The notes: generated by a model not told the origin, from the letters alone. 24,280 nucleotides of DNA from DATJUF01 sp035524095 (GCA_035524095.1 DATKPK010000117.1:1-24280), one strand, 5' to 3'; positions 7,161 through 15,793 are shown, numbered from the stretch's first letter. A program made the numbers and translations.

Positions 7161-8270
7161 ATGAGTGACACCAGCGCAAGCAGCTACGCGGCCAGGCTTA
7201 CTGAACTCGAACGCGAAATCGTTGGTGTCATGCGGACGTTCGAGTCGATCCAGGAAAATTTACGGCTCGGTGAGGTTAAAGAAAGCCAGGCGCGGCTGGT
7301 CGAAGAGGTGGGCGATACGCTTCGCCGTTTCGACGCGCAATTCGTGCCGCTTGAACCGCCCTCCGACAAGAAAGAATTGCATGGGCAGGTGTGCGCGGCG
7401 GTAACCGAGCTAAGCCGGGCGTACAACCTCTTTATGAGCCCGCCGAATCAGCAGTGGACGGTGGCCTTTCTTTACAGCCGCCGGTCATTCTGCCGTGGAC
7501 TCTATGCGCTTTACGAGTTGCGTGACGCACTACCATTAGTAAATGCACATTTCCTGATGGCGGGAGCATCGCCGCCGAAGTGGCGGGAAGCATCGATGGG
7601 TGGGACCCTAACGGGATTCAGCCACCATGCGCGTACGCAGGAGCATGGCGAATACACGCTGTTCGTGCCTGACGACTATACGTCGAGCAAGCAATGGCCG
7701 CTGATCGTCTGCCTGCATGGTGGCTATGGCGAGGGCTTCGAGTATATCTGGACTTGGCTCAGACCGGGACGGAGTCACGGTTATATCCTCCTGGCACCCA
7801 AGTCACTCGGGGTGACGTGGGAAATGACGATGCATAGCCCGGATACACGATCAGTGCTGGCAATGATGCGCGAAGTGGGCCAGCAATACTCAATCGATCC
7901 GGCGCGGGTCTATCTCACCGGACTGTCAGACGGAGGGATTTTCACCTACATCATGGGGCTGGAGCAGCATCAGTTGTTCGCCGGACTGTCGCCGGTGGCA
8001 GGCGCGCTGCATCTCGGCGCCGATCCGATGTTGCGCGAGGGACGCGGCAAGGAACTGCCGTTGCTAGTGATTCACGGCGTCCACGACTTCATTTTTCCAG
8101 TCACATTCACCCGCCAAACCTGCCAGTTACTCAAAGACCTCGGCTACAACGTCCGTTATGAAGAACTGCCTGAATGGGGGCACGCGTTCCCTTATTCGAT
8201 CAATGAGCGGCTGGTGTTGCCATGGTTCGAGACCCTGGCACTGAAAACATCCGGTCAAAGAAGTGACTGA
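7161..8270 (+). CDS. Alpha/beta hydrolase (phospholipase/carboxylesterase-like) with helical N-terminal domain
   Basis: A 369-residue predicted serine hydrolase. Residues 1-140 form a helix-rich region with no motif I recognise. Residues about 160-360 form an alpha/beta hydrolase domain of the PHB-depolymerase/phospholipase-carboxylesterase kind. The oxyanion loop is LHGGYG (185-190), the nucleophile Ser256 lies in GLSDG, the acid is probably Asp309 in HGVHDF, and the base is His341 in EWGHAFP. There is no signal peptide, so it acts in the cytoplasm. The start follows GAGAAGG at short spacing. It is transcribed away from the di-iron gene, with 284 bases between them. Its stop is 14 bases from the convergent MurF gene. 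The ester or thioester substrate is unknown. Confidence 0.85.
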   Translation: MSDTSASSYAARLTELEREIVGVMRTFESIQENLRLGEVKESQARLVEEVGDTLRRFDAQFVPLEPPSDKKELHGQVCAAVTELSRAYNLFMSPPNQQWTVAFLYSRRSFCRGLYALYELRDALPLVNAHFLMAGASPPKWREASMGGTLTGFSHHARTQEHGEYTLFVPDDYTSSKQWPLIVCLHGGYGEGFEYIWTWLRPGRSHGYILLAPKSLGVTWEMTMHSPDTRSVLAMMREVGQQYSIDPARVYLTGLSDGGIFTYIMGLEQHQLFAGLSPVAGALHLGADPMLREGRGKELPLLVIHGVHDFIFPVTFTRQTCQLLKDLGYNVRYEELPEWGHAFPYSINERLVLPWFETLALKTSGQRSD

Positions 8271-8284
8271 GGCTTAGCGCGGCG

Positions 8285-9769
8285 CTATTCGAGAGCTTCG
8301 ATAATTTTTTCCATTGCGATCCCGCGAGAGCCTTTAACCAACAAGACGTCGCCGGACTTGACGAGGCTGCGTACGGTATGCACGGCAAGCGAACTGTCGG
8401 CGGCAAAGGCGATGCGGTTGGGGTCGTAGCCCGAATCGGGAATCGAGGCGACGCTCTTGCCTGCGGTGGCGAATTCGGGACCGACCAGCACAATCAGGTC
8501 AGGCTGTGCACGCAGCAGGTCGCGCAAAATTTCGGCATGCATCGCGGCAGTTAATTCACCCAGTTCAAGCATATCGCCAAGCGCAACGACCAGGCGAGCC
8601 TTGAGGCCGTCAGCGGTTTCGCGTGCAGCCTCAAGAGCGGCTCGGACTGAGCGCGGGTTGGCATTGTAAGTATCGTCAATAACGATGATGTCGCGAATCT
8701 TACGGGTCGCAAGGCGTCCCGGCACCGGCTTGACGGTTTCGAGTGCGGCCGCAATCACAGTGAGTTGTGCACGCGAGAGCGGATGCCCCAAAGCAGCGGC
8801 AACTGCGGCAACCGCAGCAGCAGCGTTCAGCGCGGAGGCCGTACCGAGCAGATTCAGCGGGAAATCGAAGAGCGGCTCGGGATCTTCGCCTGGGCCGAAC
8901 ACTGCGGTATCGAGGCGAAGATCCGGTTCAATCATCGGAGGCGGCAGCGCGAGCGAAATACGCTGGCGGCCTGGAGCAATGACCACGCGCTTGAGCAGGC
9001 GAACATCAGAAATCGGAGAGTCGCCGAATGTGATGGCCGGCAGGCCCGTCGGAAGCCGATCGCGCAGCAATGTTTCATCGGCGCCAGTCACGGCAATTTT
9101 CGCGGTCGTGAAGAGGGCGGCTTCTTCATCGGCAACGCCTTCCAGAGAGCCCAGCCCCTCGGTATGTTCAACGTCCGCGTTGATAACCAAGGCCACGTCG
9201 GGACGGACGATCGCAGCAAGCTTGGCGATTTCGCCCCGGCGATTAGTGCCGCACTCGATGACTGCGGCACAATCGTCGTCTGTCAGAGTGAAAAGCATCA
9301 TCGGCACGCCGATGAGGTTGTTCAAATTGCCGATGGTTGCGAGGACTTCGCCGAACAACCCTCGGGCAATCGCGGCGGTTAATTCTTTCGTGGTGGTCTT
9401 ACCCGCAGCGCCGCCGACGGCGATGACGGACAAATCGTGATGTTCGCGGGTGCGCTTGAGATGCCAGGCGGCAAGTTGGCCCAAGGCGACGAGTGTGTCA
9501 TCAACCTCGAAGCATGGGAGCTTATCACTCGCCCGCCCACGTTCGACGATCGCCGCTGACGCCTCGAGCTTGGCAGCCTCATCGATGAACTCGTGGCCGT
9601 CGTGCGTGCCGCGCAGCGCAACGAAGAGCTGATGCCGTTTGATCTTGCGGGAATCCGGATTGACGCCCTCAATCCTGAGATTGGAGTCGCCGTGAAAAGT
9701 GGCACCAGTTGCGCGAACGATTTCCGCCGTACTGAACTTGCACTTGTTGACTGGTAATGGTGTCGCCAT
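8285..9769 (-). CDS. murF: MurF-type Mur ligase (UDP-MurNAc-tripeptide:D-Ala-D-Ala ligase family), atypical active site
   Basis: A 494-residue Mur ligase with the three expected domains. The N-terminal substrate domain (1-110) has GVNPDSRKIKRHQLFVALRG. The ATPase domain has a P-loop at 119-126 (GGAAGKTT), NLNNLIGVP (148-156) and Glu172. The C-terminal domain has IDDTYNANP (364-372), LGDMLELG (397-404) and LVKGSRGIAME. MurF adds D-Ala-D-Ala to the UDP-MurNAc tripeptide in the cytoplasm. Two points are odd. The usual SNGKTT loop reads AAGKTT, and the position of the carbamylated lysine of E. coli MurF (AKGEIF) is Glu216 (EEAALF). It is not beside other mur or fts genes. It may be the cell's MurF in a dispersed arrangement, or a paralogue with another substrate. 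Confidence 0.8.
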   Translation of the reverse strand: MATPLPVNKCKFSTAEIVRATGATFHGDSNLRIEGVNPDSRKIKRHQLFVALRGTHDGHEFIDEAAKLEASAAIVERGRASDKLPCFEVDDTLVALGQLAAWHLKRTREHHDLSVIAVGGAAGKTTTKELTAAIARGLFGEVLATIGNLNNLIGVPMMLFTLTDDDCAAVIECGTNRRGEIAKLAAIVRPDVALVINADVEHTEGLGSLEGVADEEAALFTTAKIAVTGADETLLRDRLPTGLPAITFGDSPISDVRLLKRVVIAPGRQRISLALPPPMIEPDLRLDTAVFGPGEDPEPLFDFPLNLLGTASALNAAAAVAAVAAALGHPLSRAQLTVIAAALETVKPVPGRLATRKIRDIIVIDDTYNANPRSVRAALEAARETADGLKARLVVALGDMLELGELTAAMHAEILRDLLRAQPDLIVLVGPEFATAGKSVASIPDSGYDPNRIAFAADSSLAVHTVRSLVKSGDVLLVKGSRGIAMEKIIEALE

Positions 9770-9836
9770 CGGCGCTGCCCTGTCGTCTTACTGCATGATT
9801 CGATACGAGGATAGCATCTCTGCTTCGGACAGGAAC

Positions 9837-9865
9837 TTGACAAGTACGCGCTGGCGCATCAGCCT
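9837..9865 (+). promoter_or_regulatory. Possible sigma-70 promoter upstream of purE
   Basis: A perfect -35 hexamer TTGACA (9837-9842) is followed after 17 bases by CAGCCT (9860-9865), a poor -10 match that keeps the A at position 2 and the T at position 6. It would give a leader of about 90 bases before purE. The -10 is weak, so this is only a candidate. Confidence 0.3.
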
Positions 9866-9958
9866 CGACGGATTGTAGCGGTGCTCGAACGCGCCCAATC
9901 GATGTTCGGAGATTTGGGCAGCATCGAGCCGCTAAGATGAAAGAGGAGAAAGATTGGA

Positions 9959-10453
9959 ATGGCTTCGGCGCAGAGTCCGCTGGTCGGCGTAATTATGGGT
10001 AGCAAGAGCGATTGGGAATATATGTCGGCGGCGGCTGAGGTAATGACCGAACTACAAGTACCGCATGAGGTCAGGATCTTGTCGGCCCATCGCACGCCCG
10101 ACCTGACGATCGAATATGCGGCCGAGGCGGCTGCGCGGGGGATGAGGGTGATTATCGCCGGGGCCGGTGGCGCCGCACATCTGGCCGGCGTGGTTGCGGC
10201 CAAGACGCTGCTGCCCGTGGTCGGCGTGCCGATGCCCACCACGAGCCTCAATGGGATGGACTCGCTGCTTTCGATCGTGCAGATGCCGAAGGGCGTACCG
10301 GTTGCGACCATGGCAATCGGCAAAGCGGGCGCGGCTAACGCGGGGTTACTTGCGGCATCGATTATTGGTCTGAACGATACGGCCTTAAGCGATCGCCTTG
10401 GCAAATGGCGCGCGGCGCGAGTCAAGGAACTGCTCGAGCAGAAACTGCCCTAA
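9959..10453 (+). CDS. purE: N5-carboxyaminoimidazole ribonucleotide mutase (PurE)
   Basis: A 164-residue class I PurE, full length. It converts N5-CAIR to CAIR in de novo purine synthesis in the cytoplasm. Conserved motifs are all present: IMGSKSDWE (phosphate and nucleotide binding), SAHRTPD with the catalytic His, GAGGAAHLAGVVA, LLPVVGVPM, and MPKGVPVATMAIG followed by ANAGLLAA. The ATG has GAGGAGAAAG about ten bases upstream. The usual partner purK is not next to it: the gene is followed 57 bases later by a secreted protein of unknown function and is divergent from the murF-like gene. PurK may lie elsewhere, or CO2 may be used directly. Confidence 0.97.
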   Translation: MASAQSPLVGVIMGSKSDWEYMSAAAEVMTELQVPHEVRILSAHRTPDLTIEYAAEAAARGMRVIIAGAGGAAHLAGVVAAKTLLPVVGVPMPTTSLNGMDSLLSIVQMPKGVPVATMAIGKAGAANAGLLAASIIGLNDTALSDRLGKWRAARVKELLEQKLP

Positions 10454-10510
10454 GGATGGCAGCGGGATGACGCGTTGCGATCGAGGGGGGCTGCCCTTTA
10501 TTGAGGATAT

Positions 10511-11308
10511 ATGAAAGGAGGCGCATGGACGGCTGCGGCAGTGATCGCGGGAACGGTCGCGGCGTACGCAGGCGGGTTTGGCACCGCGTCAGCGGTTGAG
10601 ATCCGCCATGCCGGCAAACTCGATGTGCCGCTGAACACACCGCTGGCGGTCTTTTCCACCGACCCAACGATCATGAACGTGCTATCGCAGGATATCGACG
10701 TGGCACGGCGCGGTGCCGGCGCGAACACCCCAACGCCCGTGACGATCACGGTCGAAGTTGCGGAAAGTCCGCTCAAACCGGGCGTGACATTGAATCAGAT
10801 AGCGCTGGGCGATCCGGACGTAGCGCAGCTGATGAAGTCTGCAGGCGCGACCCCGCCCCCCTTGGGTGACACCGGCGATCAAGTCGATCAAGCGGCGCTA
10901 GCGCGGGCACAGGCGGAAAGCCAAATGGGCATGCCAAACGATTCGCCAATGGAATCAGCACTTCATGCGATTCAAACGGAGGGTAATTTCGGGCCTTCGA
11001 TGGCAGACCCTGGAGGATGTCCAGGTGGCGCTCCTTGTGCTGATCCGAACGCGATGGCGTCACCGCGAGCCCATCCGGGCGATCCAGGCTACACGGGCGA
11101 CACTCAGGCGTATATGGCGCAAGGGTCAATGCCGAGTTTTTTTCATCGGAGTGACCCGGGACAATACGTGTCAGTAGTGGTGGCGAGAGCGAGCGCGAGC
11201 GGATCAAACCAAGAGATCACGGTCGTCGCAGTGGTGAACCCGGGCGAGGACGTGCATGAGGCTAAGCGGTTGGTGGCGGAGGAGATCGCCAACACAGTTC
11301 TGCATTAG
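10511..11308 (+). CDS. Secreted protein of unknown function, Pro/Gly-rich centre
   Basis: A 265-residue protein I do not recognise. Residues 1-29 form a signal peptide (Lys2, a hydrophobic AAAVIAGTVAAYAGGF core, cleavage likely after ASA at about 28). Residues 30-115 are a probable beta-rich domain (RHAGKLDVPLNTPLAVFSTDP onward) with an STDPTIMNVL segment loosely like those in secretin or pilus-assembly proteins, too weak to name. Residues 115-215 are low-complexity, rich in Pro, Gly, Ala, Asp and Met, with one CPGGAPC pair that could form a disulfide. The C-terminus (220-265) looks like a compact strand-helix unit. The start has GAGG five bases upstream. It lies 57 bases after purE and may be co-transcribed by chance of position. 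Confidence 0.75.
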   Translation: MKGGAWTAAAVIAGTVAAYAGGFGTASAVEIRHAGKLDVPLNTPLAVFSTDPTIMNVLSQDIDVARRGAGANTPTPVTITVEVAESPLKPGVTLNQIALGDPDVAQLMKSAGATPPPLGDTGDQVDQAALARAQAESQMGMPNDSPMESALHAIQTEGNFGPSMADPGGCPGGAPCADPNAMASPRAHPGDPGYTGDTQAYMAQGSMPSFFHRSDPGQYVSVVVARASASGSNQEITVVAVVNPGEDVHEAKRLVAEEIANTVLH

Positions 11309-11407
11309 AGTCCGCCGGTCCGTGCACCTCATTCCGAGGATCGGAAAGACGTGAAATCGGCAAACGTCCCTGCGCATCCGGCACACGGACCTTCTATCCT
11401 CTTCAAC

Positions 11408-12415
11408 TCATACGGTGATTACGACTTTGCCGAAGTGAGCGCCGCTCGCTAGATGGCGATAAGCTTCGGGCGCTTGGTCGAAAGGAAAGACCTTATCGAT
11501 AATCGGCTGGACGTGATTCACCTCGAAGGCGCGATTCATCTCATCGAACATCTCGCGCGAGCCGACCAGGATCCCCTGGATGCGCGCGTTCTTGAATAAC
11601 AACGGCATCGGATCGACCGTACCGGCGCCGGAGAGAATACCGATCAGGCTGACGACGCCACCTGTCTTCACAGTATTGATAGACTGAGGCAGCGTGCCCG
11701 CACCGCCGATTTCGACGACGTGATCAACGCCGAGGCCCCCGGTGATGTCGAGCACGGCTTTATCCCAGGCGGGCGTGGTCTTGTAGTTGATCACTTCGGA
11801 GGCGCCGAGCTGCTTGAGTCGCTCGAGTTTAACGTCGCTGCTGGAGGTCGCGATTACGCGCGCGCCATGAATCCGTGCGATTTGCAGAGCGAAGATTGAA
11901 ACGCCGCCGGTGCCCATTAGGAGCACGGTGTCGCCCGACCGCAAGTGGCCTTCGGTCACCAGCGCATTCCAAGAGGTGACGGCTGCACATGGCAGTGTCG
12001 CGGCGTCCTCGAAATTCATGTAATCAGGGATATGGACGAAGCCGTCCTCACGCAGGACAACATATTCCGCAAGCATCCCGTCAATACCGCCACCGAGCGA
12101 GGAGCTGTACATACCGGCGTAGGGCGGACCGGAGAGCCATCCCTGAGTGAAGATGGCGGCCACGCGATCACTTTTCTTCAAGCGTACAACGCCGGGTCCG
12201 GTCTCAACAATTTCGCCGGCACCGTCAGAAACGGGCACAAGCGGTAGCTTCATCATGCGGGCGAGTCCGCCCTTGACCATCGCAAGGTCGCGGTAATTGA
12301 GCGACACGGCGCGGACGCGCATCAGCGCTTCGCCGGGGCCGGGTTTGGGCGTCGGGCGCTCAACCAGCTTGAGACTATCGATACCTTTCGGTTCGGCAAT
12401 TTCGTAGAGCTTCAT
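11408..12415 (-). CDS. Zinc-independent medium-chain dehydrogenase/reductase (quinone oxidoreductase-like)
   Basis: A 335-residue MDR-superfamily oxidoreductase. The N-terminal GroES-like domain carries SLNYRDLAMVKG (38-49), the NYRD signature of the quinone-oxidoreductase branch, and lacks the catalytic and structural zinc cysteines of true alcohol dehydrogenases. The Rossmann domain has GTGGVSIFALQIA (168-180) for the nucleotide, and SSSDVKLERLKQLGA. Members reduce or oxidise C=C or alcohol groups of varied substrates with NAD(P)H in the cytoplasm. The start follows AGGGAGA at good spacing. Only 46 bases separate it from the upstream membrane-protein gene on the same strand, so they may form an operon. 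The substrate is unknown. Confidence 0.9.
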   Translation of the reverse strand: MKLYEIAEPKGIDSLKLVERPTPKPGPGEALMRVRAVSLNYRDLAMVKGGLARMMKLPLVPVSDGAGEIVETGPGVVRLKKSDRVAAIFTQGWLSGPPYAGMYSSSLGGGIDGMLAEYVVLREDGFVHIPDYMNFEDAATLPCAAVTSWNALVTEGHLRSGDTVLLMGTGGVSIFALQIARIHGARVIATSSSDVKLERLKQLGASEVINYKTTPAWDKAVLDITGGLGVDHVVEIGGAGTLPQSINTVKTGGVVSLIGILSGAGTVDPMPLLFKNARIQGILVGSREMFDEMNRAFEVNHVQPIIDKVFPFDQAPEAYRHLASGAHFGKVVITV

Positions 12416-12461
12416 GATCGATTTCTCCCTTGCAGGTGGCGCACCAACTTAACCGGTGGAG

Positions 12462-12950
12462 TCAGTGTGTGGGACGGCGTCCGGTCTTGCCACCCACATT
12501 AGGATTGGGGCGCCTAGGGCGATTGCGGCCGCCAACGGCGGTCAGTGTAGGGCGGCGACCCTTAGCGTCAAAGATGCGGATGGCGGCGAGACCGGCGACA
12601 ATATAGAAGGCTCCGAATCCCGCCTCCATCAGGCTGACTCTGCGATCGAGGTTCCACCAGAAGATACCGAGGAACGCGGAACCGACGACCATCCAGATCA
12701 TCAGGCGGGGAATGAAACGGCGGACGTTGGAGTCGGCATCGGTGGCTTGGTGGGCGGCGAGGATGAGCCAAACCATCGGGACGGCGAAGCCAAAGCCAAG
12801 TGCGGCAAGGCCGGGAATCTGGCGGCCGGTGTTGTACAGCGCGGTCGCGGTGGCGATCAAGGCGACCGTGGCAGCCGCGAAAACCGCGCCGCGCCATGGA
12901 AACTGCGCTTGATCGGGTGTGTGCGGAGGCCGGTCGTCAGGCACTTCCAT
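12462..12950 (-). CDS. Small four-helix integral membrane protein, unknown function
   Basis: A 162-residue protein with a charged N-terminal tail of about 18 residues and four predicted membrane segments: about 19-39 (VFAAATVALIATATALY), 47-68 (IPGLAALGFGFAVPMVWLIL), 82-103 (PRLMIWMVVGSAFLGIFWW) and 112-128 (GFGAFYIVAGLAAIRIF). It ends in an Arg/Pro/Asn-rich basic tail that should face the cytoplasm by the positive-inside rule. I recognise no family. A longer frame on the opposite strand (12456-13070) covers the same bases, but the membrane-helix pattern supports this strand. No strong Shine-Dalgarno precedes the ATG. It is probably expressed with the MDR oxidoreductase gene downstream. Confidence 0.7.
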   Translation of the reverse strand: MEVPDDRPPHTPDQAQFPWRGAVFAAATVALIATATALYNTGRQIPGLAALGFGFAVPMVWLILAAHQATDADSNVRRFIPRLMIWMVVGSAFLGIFWWNLDRRVSLMEAGFGAFYIVAGLAAIRIFDAKGRRPTLTAVGGRNRPRRPNPNVGGKTGRRPTH

Positions 12951-13062
12951 GTGCGGCAGTATCTATCGGCGCGGGTGGATAGACAAGTTGCGCCGAGTGG
13001 TGGCACGCTCGGGCGCAAGATTTTTGGCGATGGCAAGAATGATGAAACGCAGGAGTTGAACC

Positions 13063-13842
13063 ATGTATAAGACGTTTGAGTATGGCTTGCAGGACGGGAT
13101 CGGATTGGTCCGGCTGAATCGGCCAAACAAGCTTAACGCGATCGACGCGGTGATGGCGCGTGAGTTCGGAGAACTGGTCGCGGCGGTACGCGCGGACCAT
13201 AACGTGCGGGCGCTGGTCTTCACGGGCAACGGACGGGCGTTTTGTGCTGGCGCGGATATCGCGAACCTCAGCAGGTTCTCGTCAGGCGGCGAGTTCATGA
13301 GCTTTATCGAGAAGCTGCAGGTGACGTTCAATCTGCTCGAGGACCTGGACCGGCCGACGATTGCCGCGGTGAACGGTCTGGCGCTGGGCGGCGGATGCGA
13401 ACTCGCGTTGGCGTGCGACTTTCGGATCATGGCCGAGGAGGCGCTAATCGGCGTGCCGGAAATCCTGATCGGCGTCCTACCGGGCGCAGGCGGGACCCAG
13501 CGGTTACCGAAAATGCTGCCGCCGGCGATCGCGAAGCAGATGATCTATTTCGGCGAACCATTGAAGAGCGCGCAAGCTGCCGCATTTGGGGTGGTCAATG
13601 CGGTGGTGCCGGCTGCCCAAGTGCTCGAAACTGCGACGGAATGGGCACGTCGGCTGACGAAGCAGCCGCCGCTGGCGATCCGAGCGGCCAAGATGCTGGT
13701 GCATGCAGGAATTAATGCGGATCAAAAGACGGGTATCGAAGCCGAAAGGCTGGCGATGGCGTTTCTGTTCGGAACCGAGGATCGGGTCGAGGGAATGGGC
13801 GCATTTCTGACGAAGCGGAGCGCTGAGTTCAAGGGAAAATAG
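13063..13842 (+). CDS. Enoyl-CoA hydratase/isomerase family protein
   Basis: A 259-residue crotonase, full length. The oxyanion-hole segment is GRAFCAGADIANL. The first catalytic Glu is in IAAVNGLALGGGCELALACDF and the second is in IGVPEILIGVLPGAGGTQRLP, both in the pattern of true hydratases of fatty-acid beta-oxidation or phenylacetate breakdown. The C-terminal AFLTKRSAEFKGK is the usual lid helix. The ATG has AGGAG eight bases upstream. It stands alone on the plus strand, divergent from the membrane protein and followed by a 235-base gap. It is more canonical than the hydratase at 2955. It could serve general beta-oxidation, but no thiolase or acyl-CoA dehydrogenase is in the window. Confidence 0.94.
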   Translation: MYKTFEYGLQDGIGLVRLNRPNKLNAIDAVMAREFGELVAAVRADHNVRALVFTGNGRAFCAGADIANLSRFSSGGEFMSFIEKLQVTFNLLEDLDRPTIAAVNGLALGGGCELALACDFRIMAEEALIGVPEILIGVLPGAGGTQRLPKMLPPAIAKQMIYFGEPLKSAQAAAFGVVNAVVPAAQVLETATEWARRLTKQPPLAIRAAKMLVHAGINADQKTGIEAERLAMAFLFGTEDRVEGMGAFLTKRSAEFKGK

Positions 13843-14077
13843 CGGGGTTTCTTTCGGCAAATGGCGGCGAACTATCGTTTGTCCGTTGCTTGATAAAAAA
13901 GGTAAGTGATTTTACTGTTCGCCAGCCGCGGGATTCGCTATAAGCGAGGACAGGGAACCCATATCAGGGAGGCTCACCACAGCATTAGTTAAGCTGAAAT
14001 CGTCAACCATCAACCGTGGCAACCAGCGCGACCCCGGGGAGAGGCTGCGCGGTCAGGCTGCAGGAGGAACAAACACT
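13843..14077. other. 235-base intergenic region, probable promoter/leader of the amidohydrolase gene
   Basis: This gap follows the hydratase gene and precedes the amidohydrolase. It is AT-rich around 13890-13920 (TTGATAAAAAAGG) and contains a TATAAG box near 13938, so a promoter is likely, though I cannot place a matching -35 with good spacing. The last bases hold the AGGAGG ribosome site of the next gene. I see no RNA gene, no strong hairpin and no open reading frame of interest. Confidence 0.4.
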
Positions 14078-15793
14078 ATGGCGGAGTTTGACACTATTAT
14101 CCGGGGAGGCATGGTCGTCGACGGGACGCGGCTGCCACGCTATCAGGCCGACATCGGCGTCAAGGACGGCAAGATCGCCAAAATCGGCAATCTAAAGAAG
14201 TCTTCGGCTAACAAAGTGATTGATGCGGCGGGCAAGATTGTGGCGCCCGGATTCGTCGATCTGCATACGCATTACGATGCGCAGCTCTTCTGGGATCCGT
14301 ACTGCTCGATCTCAAGCTGGCATGGCGTGACTTCGGTCGTGATCGGGAATTGCGGATTCGGTTTCGCCCCGGTTAAGCCCGAGATGCGCGACCGTGCGAT
14401 GCTGACGATGACCCGCACCGAAGCTATCCCTTATGTGTCGATGAAGGCCGGATTGCCATGGGACTGGGTTACCTACCCTGAGTTTCTGGACAGTATCGAC
14501 CGTCGGCCGAAGGGCGTGAATCTGCTGCCTTTCATGCCGCTAGCACCTTTGCTCGTGTGGGTCATGGGGCTTGAAGACGCGAAGTCAGGCCGCAAGCCGA
14601 CTGATGCGGAAATGGCCGAGATGAAGCGCCTGCTGAACGAAGCGATGGATCACGGCGCGTGCGGATGGTCCGCGCAGCGGTTCGGCGAGAATAGCGTCCA
14701 GGCCGATTATGATGGCACGCCGATGGTCACCGACCTCATGGACGATGACGTGGCGTTGGAATTCGGCAAAGTGCTGGGTGAACGCAACGAAGGCTTCATC
14801 CAAATGTCCTACATCCCGAACTCCAGCAAGTACGAAGGCGACATGCAGGATCATTCCGAGAAGCATTATGAGGAATTGGCGCGCATAGCAGGCCGTCCGA
14901 TTCTCTATAATGCGATTGCGGTCAATGACGCCTATCCGGAGCGCTACAAGCGCCAACTGCAATGGCTCGAGAGCTGCGTCAAGCGCGGCATCCGCGTGCT
15001 CGGTCAGAGCGCGACGCTCGAACTGAATTTCGCGTTCTCGTTCAAGGACTGGAACCTGTGGGACGATATGCCGGCATGGCGTGAGTGCACTACCGGCCCG
15101 ATCGAAGATCGCCTGATGAAGCTCTCCGATCCCGAACGCCGGCCCGAACTGCGCAAGGTTGAGCAGACCGGTCTCATCACGAATAACATCGCCGATATCA
15201 TTATACTCGAGACCAAACGGGCCGATCTCAAGAAATACGAAAACATGACAGTCGGCGAAGTCGCGAAGATGGAGAACAAGCATCCGGTCGATGCAATGCT
15301 CGATATCGCCACTGCCGACGGACTGAATACGGACTTCTATACCCCGCCGCTCAACATGAACATGAAGAACATGGCGGAGATGATTCACTCGAACTCCCAG
15401 CCAATCTTCGGCGTTTCCGATGGCGGCGCGCATACGAAGTTCTTTACGGGCGGCCGTTATCCCAGCGAGGCGCTGATCAAGTTCGTGCGCGAGAGCGACG
15501 TGATGTCGCTCGAAGAGGCGCATTTCCGCCTGAGTGCGCAGCCGGCGATGTGCGCGGGCTTCAAGAATCGCGGCACGCTCGTGGAAGGCGCCGCGGCAGA
15601 TGTCGTGGTCTATGACTTCGACAATCTGAAGATCCTGCCGATGGAAATCGTGCACGATTTCCCGGGTGGCGAATGGCGCCGTGTGCAGCGCGCCGAAGGC
15701 TACCAAGCCGTGATGGTCAATGGTGAGACGATCATCGAGAACGATCAGGAGACCGGTAACACGCCGGGACGTCTGCTGCGTCACGGCGGCTGA
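14078..15793 (+). CDS. Amidohydrolase family protein, D-aminoacylase (N-acyl-D-amino-acid deacylase) type
   Basis: A 571-residue metal-dependent hydrolase of the amidohydrolase superfamily. The N-terminal beta-sandwich (FDTIIRGGMVVDGT, APGFVDLHTHYDAQ) brings the metal-binding HTHxD at about 60. VVIGNCGFGFAPV carries the Cys that is a zinc ligand in D-aminoacylases, VSDGGAHTKFF holds the catalytic Asp near 450, and the chain ends in the usual sandwich closing segment. Members hydrolyse N-acyl amino acids or cyclic amides in the cytoplasm. Such long forms (over 550 residues) are often annotated only as amidohydrolase, and the true substrate is open. AGGAGG lies ten bases before the ATG. A strong terminator follows the stop, so this gene ends its transcript. 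A cyclase-type hydrolase gene comes next with its own ribosome site. Confidence 0.9.
   Translation: MAEFDTIIRGGMVVDGTRLPRYQADIGVKDGKIAKIGNLKKSSANKVIDAAGKIVAPGFVDLHTHYDAQLFWDPYCSISSWHGVTSVVIGNCGFGFAPVKPEMRDRAMLTMTRTEAIPYVSMKAGLPWDWVTYPEFLDSIDRRPKGVNLLPFMPLAPLLVWVMGLEDAKSGRKPTDAEMAEMKRLLNEAMDHGACGWSAQRFGENSVQADYDGTPMVTDLMDDDVALEFGKVLGERNEGFIQMSYIPNSSKYEGDMQDHSEKHYEELARIAGRPILYNAIAVNDAYPERYKRQLQWLESCVKRGIRVLGQSATLELNFAFSFKDWNLWDDMPAWRECTTGPIEDRLMKLSDPERRPELRKVEQTGLITNNIADIIILETKRADLKKYENMTVGEVAKMENKHPVDAMLDIATADGLNTDFYTPPLNMNMKNMAEMIHSNSQPIFGVSDGGAHTKFFTGGRYPSEALIKFVRESDVMSLEEAHFRLSAQPAMCAGFKNRGTLVEGAAADVVVYDFDNLKILPMEIVHDFPGGEWRRVQRAEGYQAVMVNGETIIENDQETGNTPGRLLRHGG

Noticed and set aside
5860..8270. 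Di-iron protein and the neighbouring hydrolase as a multicomponent monooxygenase locus
   Set aside because: No reductase, ferredoxin, coupling protein or second hydroxylase subunit is present, and the hydrolase is divergently transcribed.
8685..9440. A 251-codon plus-strand frame opposite the murF-like gene
   Set aside because: The Ser/Arg/Ala-rich product is a shadow of the real gene, with no motif and no ribosome site.
11317..11391. Inverted repeat GGTCCGTG...CACGGACC between convergent genes
   Set aside because: The arms are 8 bp with a loop of about 59 bases and no T-run, so it is not a convincing terminator.
12456..13070. A 204-codon frame on the plus strand opposite the four-helix membrane protein
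   Set aside because: Its protein has no fold-like pattern, while the minus strand gives four clean membrane segments and sits just upstream of a co-directional gene.
14585..15784. A 399-codon frame antisense to the amidohydrolase gene
   Set aside because: It mirrors a conserved gene with strong codon bias. The His-, Leu- and Arg-rich product is the usual artefact of reading that gene backwards.
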